Source of the DNA: Gonocerus acuteangulatus
Lineage: Eukaryota; Arthropoda; Insecta; Hemiptera; Coreidae
Assembly (NCBI GenBank): GCA_946811695.1
Contig: OX328123.1
Span: 155,953,773 to 156,017,772, forward strand
DNA: 64,000 nt
Direction: 5' to 3'
Shown: positions 55,564-64,000 of the stretch, piece by piece
How positions within the stretch are numbered: position 1 is the first letter of the stretch
How the letters are laid out: every line of letters begins with the position of its first letter
Notes under the pieces: generated by a model
What the model was told of the DNA's origin: nothing
Database searches by the model: none
What the model saw: the letters and a program-made list of their open reading frames with translations, nothing else
Position numbers and translations under genes: made by a program

Positions 55564-58341
55564 AGTCCGACTCGCAGGAACTGCGGCATCTTAGCGCGGT
55601 TCCGTTCATGTCCCTAGTGCCATTTGATAAGCTTAGAAAAGAAATAAACTTATTTTTTTTATATATCTCGTGAAAATTGTCAAAATCCTCTCGAATAAAA
55701 GTGATATTAAGGCGTCAGGGACACCGACAGTAGCTAACTTTTACACAGAAGCGGAAATTACAGAATCTGGCTCTCATTCTAAAGCAAAGCTCTATAAATC
55801 AATACAAAATATGCCTAATAAAGCCTTTCTAGAGGATACAGAAGCATGGGCGTATATGTGGGGGGGGGCTGAGGGGGCTGCAGCCCCTCCCGAAATTTTG
55901 AATTGATGATAAAAACTTCTCGTAAAACCCTTAAAAATAAATTAAATAAGATCACTTAGTTCATAAAAAATATTTTATTTTACGTGCAATAGCGTTTTAG
56001 TTGCCTAAAACTATTCCAAGCTCTAAATATTTAGTATTCCATACCCTGGAAATGGTCTCAGCCCCCCCCTCGAAATTGTTTATATATACGCCCATGTACA
56101 GAAGGATCAAGAAGAAGTACACAAGATTGAGAATAATACCCTGCCTAATATAGCCTATATAGAATAATATGCCGAATAAAACCTATCTAGTAAATACACA
56201 AGGACAAATAAAAGTCTTGACGAATAACAAGTCAAAAAAAAAACTTTATTTAACAAAATAAAACAAAGTTTAGTTGCCCAACTACAATAGAATAATATAC
56301 CTAATTAAGTCTATGGAGTAGACACAAATGGACCAAAAACAAGTCTTGTGGAATATTGATTTTTTTCTAATTAAATACTTTTTATCAATATTTAGTATAT
56401 AACCTTTGTTGAAAATTATTGATTGCTAATTGATGAATCGGTTTACAACTAAGTAGTCTTTATGAATATTTAGTATATAACCTATTTTTGGATCTGCGTT
56501 TTTGGGGTGCTCTCCGCCTAGGCTTTGTATTTATGTCGGCAGATACCTGGGGTATATTTACAGCTCTTGAGGATTAACTCTTAGCAGGTAAATTTCCTGC
56601 GGCCCGCTTGTGTTCTACGGGCATTGAACCGCCATGCCGGCGTCAGTTCTTAACTATGTAGACTCGCTAATGTTATCCAATCTTAGATACATCGTATTTA
56701 AAATCCACAGCAAAAACACGACATTTCATCAGAATCCCCTGCTGAATAAAACTTATATAGAATAATATGCAAAATAAAGCCGTTCGTGGTGGTAGAAAAT
56801 CTTAAAAGTATTTCGCTCAGAAATCTCCGAAATATTGTCTCTAATTTTACGTATCCTGTTTTATAGCCAAATAGATTTATATTCTATAATCAATAAGAAA
56901 AACCTACTAACAATAAAAAACTATGGGCAACAGATAAAAATAGGGAATACCAAGAATAATTCTAAAGAACGAAATCAACACCAGTACTGTAATCTAGATA
57001 TTCATACGGCATCTTCGAATTCTAACAAACAAAATATTGATTCTAATTATACGTTTCCTGTTTTATTGACAAATACATTTGACTACTATAAGCAATTAAA
57101 AACACTAGGGAATATGCCAAAGAACTCGGAGTAGGAGCCTCGACAGTTTCAAGACATTTGAAGGAAATCGACAAATCCAAAGCTGACATTACTTCAAAGT
57201 TTAAGCACTTATTTCTCCGATTGACATAGCCTAATCAAAAATTGTTTCAGAATCTTTTTTGTAGAACATCTAGTAAGCTTTCGCATGGTAACCCTCCGTT
57301 TACCAATATTCCTAACCGTCTTCGAGATATTAGGGAATGTATACGAAGTTCCCAAAACATTTCATGTCTGTTAATAAAATATTTTATTCTAATCCTTCCT
57401 TAGCTCCAAACGTAACCAAAATTTTAACATATTAGTGTTGATGAAATTCAAACATGTAGAAAATGTTTCAACTGAATCCCATAATTTTAAGTATCAAAAT
57501 CAAAGACAAAAAAAAACAGTTTGAATAAGCGAAATCAATTACTTTAAAGTTTTAAGAACTTATTTCTCCGATTGACATCGCCTAATCAAAACTTTCATTA
57601 GAACCTTTTTTGTAGAGCATTTAGTAAGCTTTCTAATGGTATCCTTCCGTTTCCTAAAATTCTCAACCTTTTTCGAGATATTAAGGAAAGTATACAAAGT
57701 TACCAAAACTTTTTTATGTCTGTTAATAAAATATTTTATTCTAACCCTTCCTTAACTCCAAACGCAACCAAACTTTCCACATATTAGTTTTAATGAAAGT
57801 AGAACATGCAGTAAATGTTTCAACTGAATCCCATGACTCTAAGTACCCAAACCAAAAACGGCATTCAAAAATTATTTTTTCAGTTTTCTCGAAAACGGTT
57901 AAAGCTATCGCATTGAAAATGGTTTCATTCGTTTTCCTAGCCCAAGAAGCCTATAAAACGAGTACTTACAAGCTTATGAACTCAAAAACGTAAGCGTTAC
58001 GATTTTTTTTGCGCGAATTTCGCCCCAAACGCCATCTTCCAGTGGGCGGATTCTGCTGGTTAACGAACTTGACCTTTCAAATTGTACGACGGATTTTTGT
58101 ACCAAATTTCATCAAAATCGGACCATCAGGGAAGCCAGAAATGAGCGAACAGACAAATATATATATAAATAAATATATACATATATATATATATATATAT
58201 ACAAATTTTAACCACCGTTATTTTCGGTCTCTAGGGGTTCTGAAACGCGAAATTTTCTAGTCGGCACTTCCGGATTGTTTCATTGTATCAACCCTATAAG
58301 CGGGGTTCCTCCCTATGGGGGAGGGAGGAACCGCGCTAAAA
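55564..58341 (+). mobile_element. Family B, expanded composite copy (2.8 kb)
   Basis: 5' end GTCCGACTCGCAGGAACTGC with TTAGCGCGGTTCCG; 3' end hairpin and GGAACCGCGCTAAAA at 58341; short (TA)n at 58157-58201. The interior contains a hAT-like MITE, several variants of AGAATAATATGCC/AATAAA.CCTATATAG, a block shared with 36240-36360 (AGGCTTTGTATTT..GTCGGCAGATACCTGGGG) and duplicated B core blocks (57190-57420 and 57540-57780). Interior frames are unsupported. Confidence 0.8.
55845..56096. mobile_element. hAT-like MITE with 8-bp TSD
   Basis: The 13-bp TIRs CATGGGCGTATAT and ATATACGCCCATG bound a 252-bp element with G-rich and C-rich runs just inside the ends. TACAGAAG is duplicated on both sides (55837-55844 and 56097-56104). 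An 8-bp TSD is the hAT superfamily hallmark. It lies inside the composite family B copy and is younger than that copy. Confidence 0.92.
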
Positions 58342-58795
58342 ACCTTTAAATCCTGACTCTTCCACTACCTTCTATCCCTCCAAGTTTTACCCAATCCCTA
58401 GTTTATATTGAAGCTGTACATTATATACTGATAGCATTTATAAGTTTATCTATTAAATTCATTATTATTTTGTAATTTCATAATTATACCTTGTGTCCCG
58501 GAATAAGAATAAAACTTTTCATTTAATTTCCTTTTAATTAGAAATGTGAACGGAACTTCGCTAAGATGACTAAAATGACGCTGTTCGGGTAAAATGTCGG
58601 ACATTTTTGTGTTTCTATACTACTAATATACCCGTATCCCGGAATCAATTTTTACTCGAAATGTCTCTCAGGCTATTTTTAATTTCGACGTCGGATGTTT
58701 GTGTAATGGAACATTTCGAACGGAGAGATGACCGGGTGAGAAATATCTGTTTCAGTAAGTTTTTCTGAGCATTATGGCACCTAAGGTCATTACAT
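58342..58795. other. Family B 5' remnant and unassigned sequence
   Basis: 58555-58600 (minus: a GTCCGAC..CGTCAT..TTAGCGAAGTTCCG-like order) looks like a broken family B start. The rest is unassigned. Confidence 0.4.
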
Positions 58796-58844
58796 TTGTC
58801 ACAAAATATTCACTATATCTATTCAGTGTTTTTAAATGACACTA

Positions 58845-59798
58845 ACCACCCAATAATTAAACAGATATACGTACAATTACACAGACTCAGCAATCACACA
58901 CTTACACTATTATGGCTACCCGGACACGAGGATATCGGACTAAGTACATCAGTAACAAACATGCAAAAGACGCAACAAATAAACAGATCGCAGACATTGA
59001 AAACATAACGTTACATGATTTGGGTCACGCATTACGCACACATATATTAAACGACTGGTTGCATCACTGGCTACAAACAAACAACAAATTATCACAAATT
59101 AAGAACACAGTAAAAGCATGGAGTAACGAACAACACACCTTGACAAGAAGAGACCAAGTAGTACTGACCAGACTTCGCATTGGACACTCGTTGCTCACAC
59201 ATAATTACCTCATGGAGAAAAAAGACAAACCGATTTTGAGTTTGTAACACAACACTGACAATTAAACACATACTCACTGAATGTAAAAGACGCGACAAAC
59301 TGAACATTCCACACGACCTACAAGAACTTCTCACAGAGGGTAGTCCATACATACACTCTATACTTCAATATTTAAAACACATAAACCTGTATCACAGAAT
59401 CTGAGGAAACGACAGATTTTTTTTTTCTTTTTTTAAAAAAACTATTATGTAATTATTAGTTAATTTTACTTGGTCATTAATGGAAAACCACAACATGTAG
59501 CATCCTCCATGACCTAATAAATAATTAAATAATGGCAGTTAGTTTTAGTAATAAGTTATGTAAATACATTAACTATAGTTCAAATAGCAAGGCTCTAAAT
59601 AATGTTTAGCAATTAACTCTTAACACAAACCTACTAACTTCTGTCGTATGCTCTCCTCAAACTTTTGTTGTATTTAGTACTATAAGTTACTGACAATTGT
59701 GAACATATAAATTTGTATTTTTTACTGTATCTTAAAAAAAAAAAGAGCAAGTCGCCGTCGTTGCGAAGCTCGTAAAATAAATAAATAAAAAAATAAAT
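58845..59798 (+). mobile_element. 5'-truncated I-like LINE with 11-bp TSD
   Basis: AAATGACACTA stands at 58834-58844 and 59799-59809. The insert begins directly inside RNase H coding sequence (LWLPGHEDIG block near 58905) and shows the RLRIGHSLLTHNYLM block near 59175-59215. A frameshift or stop near 59245 leads to the KHILTEC knuckle remnant (minus-strand shadows ignored). A 3' UTR and an AATAAATAAATAA tail end it. Frameshifts also lie near 58960. Confidence 0.9.
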
Positions 59799-59959
59799 AA
59801 ATGACACTATGGACAAGAAGGTTATGTAAACAGGCTATGATGACGCAGTTCTAGTTTATCCTTTGTTCTGGGGGGTGGATCTGTTTTGCCAGAAAATCAA
59901 TCCAGGTCTCTGAGCAGGCTATATTCGAATTTATATTATTATTTACAATAGAGTAACAA

Positions 59960-60150
59960 GGGGTCTCCCCCGTCTAATGGTCTAATGGCTAAAGTTTTAG
60001 ATTCTCATGCGTGGGTTCGATTCCCACCGGCGGCAGGATTTTTCTCATCCCACGGCTCGTTAAGAAAATTCCTCGCTGCACCAGGGATGTCGCCGCTAAT
60101 GGCCCAGATGTCGATGCGCCCTAAAAGGAAGGAATAATAATAATAAATAA
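59960..60150 (+). mobile_element. tRNA-derived SINE (GGGTCTCCCGTGGTC family) with 8-bp TSD
   Basis: GGGGTCTCCCCCGTCTAATG head with a small duplication (TCTAATGGTCTAATGG), GGTTCGATTCCCACC, CCCACGGCTCGTTAAG body, GCCGCTAATGGCCCAGATG.. GATGCGCC and an AATAATAATAAATAA tail. AGTAACAA flanks both sides (59952-59959 and 60151-60158). Confidence 0.88.
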
Positions 60151-60357
60151 AGTAACAATGAATTATATAAGGAGACTAATGTATTATTCAAGAAATAACG
60201 TATTTACATGCGCAGAGGAAACCTCAGAAACTTCAAAAATTCCGAAAAGAAGTGACTTGGTTAAGAATTGGCTTTAAACTGGCAGAGACAGAGAAATATT
60301 TCGAGGTCTATGCCCTCCCCAGAGTTTCGGAGGCATACTGTCCAAATCTTACACCTA

Positions 60358-60445
60358 CCGACTCGCAGGAACTCCTTTATCTTATCGCGTCTCCATTCAT
60401 ATCCCTAGTGTCATTTGCAAAGTGAGAAATAAATATAGGTCGCGA
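60358..60445 (+). mobile_element. Family B 5' end fragment
   Basis: CTACCGACTCGCAGGAACTC..CTTATCGCGTCTCCATTCAT matches the B 5' end with substitutions in the subterminal repeat. Confidence 0.6.
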
Positions 60446-60719
60446 AAAATCGAGACTCGCTCCGATGAAATCTTGAAGATAATTAAAATTATAAACACCA
60501 CTCACTGACAGTAGCGGAAGTCGCGGACTCGTCCTTTTAGTCTTCTGCTCGGAAAGATCTATGACAAATAACCATATATTTGTAACACATTTTACGCATC
60601 TTGTTTTACAGTCAAATTAATATTACTGCTAATATGAATTAAGGAAAGAAAAAGCTGGATAAACTGACCAGACTATCTCCCTAGTGTGCCGAATGATCAA
60701 GAATCACATACCTCTACAG

Positions 60720-60775
60720 TGGCTCACACATGAGAATCTAAAGCGCTAGCCACTAACCCACGGCGAGAACCCAAG
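60720..60775 (-). mobile_element. Remnant of GGGTCTCCCGTGGTC-type SINE head
   Basis: On the minus strand GGGTTCTCGCCGTGGGTTAG, TGGCTAGCGCTTTAGATTCT and CATGTGTGAGCC follow the head order of the SINE at 59960. The T arm and body are lost. Confidence 0.55.
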
Positions 60776-60779
60776 TTTA

Positions 60780-61480
60780 GTCATTATACTTTCGTCATTA
60801 GGTTCATCAGTGACATTAATAATAAATAAATTTAACTAATATCAAATGGCTCCACATTCTCAGAAAAGAGTTCATAGTATATGAATCTATAAATCATAAT
60901 AGCTTGAATTCAAAATTTTGTTATAAAAGTAATAATTCAATCCCTTAATAGTCAGTCATATTCTGTCAAATATTTTTTTTTTTTTTTTCATGTAAGCATA
61001 ACCCTGTATATTCACATCGGAGAGTACGCTAGTTGTTTAATCATACTCTTGTCTGAGTTAGCATTTGGTGTATATGCGTTTTATTGTTAAACGAGTCTTG
61101 TATACTTCACATATTCCTATTTCTAAGCTGGCTGCCTAAATGCTATGAACGAGCTGGGTAAGCAAACAGGTTAAACTGGTGTGGGCACTGGGCCATGGAG
61201 GATGAGAAAAGACAGAATAAATATTATTTTGCATATTTCTCATTTTTGCTTCGTGTCCGAGAAAGACGCAAAAAACTGAAACACAATTGTGAAAAGGCAT
61301 TCTTTCATAATGCCTACATAAAAATCATTAAAAGTGTATATTTATCTTTCATCCCCCCCACTCACCCTCGCACCACCACCCCCGCCTTCTTGAATCCCCT
61401 CCCCCAAAATGTAGGAGTGAGTATGCCTCTGATTTTGTGTGGAATAATGAAATAATAGGTCTCCATTTTTAGACCCCTCG
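60780..61480. other. Unannotated stretch
   Basis: No recognised feature. A C-rich run near 61355-61400 gives a Pro-rich frame without support. Confidence 0.3.
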
Positions 61481-61494
61481 ACTCAACGCAGTCT

Positions 61495-61825
61495 TTCCTC
61501 GCGTTCCTCCATAATAAACTGACGTTGTTCTTGGGGGAAGTCCTTATGGCACAAAGATTGGGAAGCTGGTTCAAAATCGACAGTTGACCAGCCCTCTACG
61601 GGAGGACCGCCTGAGATTCGATGGACACTAACTATCCATGGCGTTGGATGGGACCTGGTGGGCCGGTACGTATCTTGGCCGGCTCGATCTACAGACCTCA
61701 CGCCCTTGGATTTCTTCACATGGGGACACATTGAAGATTTGGTCTACAGGGAGCCCATAGGCTCAAGGGAGTACCTCATCCATAGCATCAGATGGACCTG
61801 GGAACATGTTACAGCAGAGCAATGA
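61495..61825 (+). pseudogene. Mariner-like (DDE/D) transposase C-terminal fragment
   Basis: On the plus strand, in one frame near 61600-61825, the segment WPARSTDLTPLDFFTWGHIED matches the WPPRSPDLxPLDFFLWG block around the last catalytic acidic residue of mariner-like transposases. VGRYVSWPARS upstream matches the usual GRWIGRGGPIxWPxRS. Upstream (61495-61600) the frame is broken. The sequence stops at the LINE inserted at about 61826. No complete catalytic triad remains. Such transposases cut at TIRs with TA targets. It may be related to the CAGGGTGTCCC elements of this window, but that link is unproven. Confidence 0.85.
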
Positions 61826-62960
61826 TAGATAGATAAATAGTCTTTATTAATCAAAAATTACAACAGAATGAATTGTGACAGATTATTTTATTTTGTTAAT
61901 GCACAGCCTCTATGGCGAAAAGCATATAATCCTCAGTGTGAGCCGATGTAGGTGCTGCACCAATCGATACCACTCCAAAAAATCATCCATGTGAGTAGGT
62001 ATGTTAAGTTAGATTTAAAAACAAATAGGTTGAAAATAAATGAGAAATACAAGAAATAATTATATACCTATATAACTATAAAAAATAAATAAAATAAAAA
62101 TTTTGTTATTAAAAGGAGATGGTAATAAAATGTAAAGCATAAATCATTCTGTATCGCTGTGATTTTATTGTAAGAAGAAGTGAATTGGAATTCTTATGAT
62201 TATGTGACCATTTGCCCCAGGTTGTATGTGGAGTTTATATTTTGTCGAAAATGTTATTGTTTTTCAAATAGGTCAGTATTGTAACAATATGTTGGCTGCC
62301 TTCAGAAAGTATATCTGTCAGCTCATGTGGAATGTCCAAGTTAGTCCGTAACCGACAGTCTGTTAATATATGTAAAACATATATTAACAGACTGTCGGTC
62401 TGTTAAATGTTTTCAAACAAGATGATGCAGTTCCTGCGAGACGGAAGTCTGTTAAATGTTAAGGTCTGTGTTACAATGTTTACATTTTGGTTTGTCAGTC
62501 TTTGTCATCAGGTACTCATGGGTTAAGCGTGTGTGGCCGATTCTTAGCCTCGGAAGGACTACTTCTTCTCGGCGCGAATTCCTGTACGATGATGACCAGT
62601 CCGAAATAGTGGGTTTAATAGTCCTTAGTTTATTGTCAGTCTCAGTATGCCAGTCAAGTCGCCATTTGTCTAGTATAATTTTGCTGATATGTCTAGTAAT
62701 ATCATTGTGAAATAATTCAAATTGTTGGTATGTCTGTTCTTCTGTCAAAAGTCGAGCATGTTTATCAGCAGTTGTGTTTTGACCGAGGTCTTGATGTCCA
62801 GGCAGCCAAGATAGTGTTATATGTTTCTGTCGTGTCTTTAAGTCATGGAATTTATCTTTTATTCCAGTACATAGTGGGTGGGTCGTGTACAGGTTCTGGA
62901 GGCATTGTAGTGAACTCAATGAGTCGCTGTATATAATAATGTGATTATGTTGTGTAGATG
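61826..62960 (-). pseudogene. I-like LINE 3' part, RNase H and knuckle, interrupted
   Basis: On the minus strand: YSDSLSSLQCL (third RNase H Asp, near 62930), LSWLPGHQDLGQNTTADKHA (fourth Asp, near 62790-62820), RRNSRREE-like and RLRIGHTRLTHEYLM (62520-62560), CKHCNTDLNI (62450-62480). An insertion at about 62340-62455 interrupts the frame, and the C-terminal DILSEGSQHI and ILTYLKNNN block resumes near 62240-62320. The 3' tail is a TCTATC repeat at 61830-61850. The insertion contains a 25-bp palindrome and a family B 5' end remnant. Confidence 0.85.
62350..62450. repeat. Palindrome plus family B 5' remnant inside the LINE
   Basis: The palindrome ACCGACAGTCTGTTAATATA / TATATTAACAGACTGTCGGT (62350-62400) is followed by a minus-strand family B end (62419-62447, TTCCGTCTCGCAGGAACTGC). 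Both break the LINE frame. The ACAGACTGTCGGTTACGGAC part is LINE coding sequence that has been copied in inverse. Confidence 0.7.
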
Positions 62961-63354
62961 GAATATTTTTGAGTGCAAGTAGGAATTATATGTGACAGAT
63001 TATAAAAGAGTACCTTTATAAATACATACTATACAAAAAGGAATTACTATAATACTACTTAGGACTCTAAAGACTAATACTCTTGGCTAACTGCCATCAG
63101 AGGGAGGTTACACTTGAGAGTATAATAGCCTAATATATGATAAACTTCAAAAACTTCAAAACAGGCAAAAAAAAAAAAAAAAATAAAACACATGATAGAG
63201 GATTCATTTCACAGACTTATATTACAGCTACTGACTTAAAACTAAAAAGGTCCGTCTCGCAGGAACTGCATCATCTTAGCGCGGTTCCGTTCATATCCCT
63301 AGTCTAATTTGGAAAGATTAAAATAGAAGCAGTTATTATTTTGGTTCCACCAGT

Positions 63355-63425
63355 CTTTTTTTTTTAATTAATTATTATAATGGCGTGTCAACCCTTAAGG
63401 TCGCTAACGCCATTCCTGTGTGTAG
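63355..63425 (-). mobile_element. LINE 3' end fragment (same tail as 39361-39389)
   Basis: On the minus strand GGCGTTAGCGACCTTAAGGG then TTGACACGCC (63382-63411) and an A-rich end match the 3' terminus of the 38-39.4 kb LINE. It is very short, as in strongly 5'-truncated insertions. Confidence 0.7.
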
Positions 63426-63814
63426 TAAAGTCTTGAAAGGTCATGATTTACAATCTTACCTGGAAGGGTCCGCTAACACTAGAAACGGACGCGCTCGTGA
63501 CAAGGACTTGGAATCCTGGAAATCTATATTTCTAACAATAAATTGTTTTTGTTATTTTACTTAACCAGTTTTATTTTCAAATACATTATCCAACTATAAG
63601 CAATTAAAAAATAAAAAGGAATAAAACAGACAAAAAGAACCATTGGAATAAACGAAATCAATTAATTTAAAGTTTTAAGCACTTATTTCTCCGACTGACA
63701 TCGCCTAATTAAAACTTTCTTCAGAACCTTTTTTGTAGAGCATTTAGTAAGCTTTCGAATGGTAATCTTCCGCTTCACAAGATTGTCAACGGTTTTCGAG
63801 ATACTAACGAAAGT

Positions 63815-63994
63815 GGGGTCTCCCGTGGTCTAATGGCTAGCGCCTTGGATTCATAAGCGGGAGATGGTGGGTTCGATTCCCAACCTCCGGCAGGAATTTT
63901 ATCATCCCACGGCTCGCTGGTGAAATTCCTCGCTACACCCTGAATGTCGGCGCTAATGACCTAGATGTAGATGTGCCGTAAAAAAAAAAAAAAC
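63815..63994 (+). mobile_element. tRNA-derived SINE (GGGTCTCCCGTGGTC family), TSD cut by window end
   Basis: GGGGTCTCCCGTGGTCTAAT head, GCGGGAGATGGTGGGTTCGA with T arm GGTTCGATTCCC, ATCCCACGGCTCGCTGG body, GGCGCTAATGACC..GATGTGCC (63949-63977) and poly-A. The last bases of the window, ACTAAC (63995-64000), match 63803-63808 (ACTAACGAAAGT) just before the head, so the TSD is present but incomplete. Confidence 0.92.
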
Positions 63995-64000
63995 ACTAAC

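Larger units (their letters stand above)
63250..64000 (+). mobile_element. Family B, 5' part, running off the window, with two insertions
   Basis: GTCCGTCTCGCAGGAACTGC start, TTAGCGCGGTTCCG, then family B internal blocks in order to the window end. A LINE 3' tail fragment (63355-63425) and a SINE (63815-63993) are inserted. Useful as the comparator for the interrupted copy at 27170. Confidence 0.85.

Noticed and set aside
61195..61455. 86-residue frame with Lys/Arg-rich start and Pro-rich end
   Set aside because: Low complexity and no domain; the Pro part comes from a C-rich run.

Overview
This is a repeat-dense, AT-rich stretch of animal nuclear DNA, most likely from an arthropod (inference). 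The support for that is metazoan-type retroelements, mariner-like, pogo-like and hAT-like DNA elements, a tRNA-Tyr gene with an intron, and several SINE types. I cannot name the species. I see no bona fide host protein-coding gene. The only gene that looks functional is tRNA-Tyr(GUA) at 6018-6107. Nearly everything else is mobile DNA in layers.

The main component is two related families of non-autonomous elements, here called family A and family B. Each starts with a conserved 5' end near GTCCG..CGCAGGA.CTGCAT. Each has a short inverted repeat just inside the 5' end whose partner lies at the 3' end (A: GCACTTTCCTC/GAGGAAAGTGC; B: GCGCGGTTCC/GGAACCGCGC). Each carries a long (TA)n tract near the 3' end, then a terminal hairpin and CTAAAA. 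This matches the architecture of Helentron-associated elements (HINE/DINE-1 type). Most long (TA)n tracts in the window lie inside them. Near-complete copies are A at 15211-16487, 30838-32103, 40444-41644 and 47704-48786 (-), and B at 26198-27138 and 27170-28440. Expanded B-type copies lie at 35137-37566 and 55564-58341.

Non-LTR retrotransposons form the second layer. Reverse transcriptase fragments lie at 1-1148 (-), 2490-3935 and 8570-9240 (-). RNase H plus C-terminal zinc-knuckle fragments of I-like LINEs lie at 10685-11300, 24842-25756, 38064-39410, 58845-59798 and 61826-62960 (-). A different LINE C-terminus lies at 49491-50298. Two of these insertions keep clean target-site duplications (TSDs). 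A decayed Copia integrase is at 43640-44410.

SINEs come in three kinds. One is 5S rRNA-derived (12512-12728, with TSD). One is tRNA-derived with a GAGGCCCGGTGGCCGTGAG head (7180, 13263, 51578, 54183). One is tRNA-derived with a GGGTCTCCCGTGGTC head (45211, 54735, 59960, 63815). The first two share an internal body. The third shares its 3' tail with the 38-39 kb LINE.

DNA elements include a very long TIR element of the mariner type (13488-16690), a pogo-like fragment (9320-10235), a hAT-like MITE with an 8-bp TSD (55845-56096), a mariner-like transposase fragment (61495-61825) and several foldback elements.

The most unusual signal is a recurrent hammerhead-ribozyme-like motif (CUGANGA - stem II - GAAA), in places with stem I and a palindromic stem III core. 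It occurs in foldback or tandem settings at about 8.3, 12.4, 27.4, 28.6, 28.7, 29.6 and 29.77 kb, and resembles the ribozymes of Penelope-like elements. A nested insertion inside one arm of the 13.5-16.7 kb inverted repeat gives an occupied-site and empty-site pair for family A within this one window.
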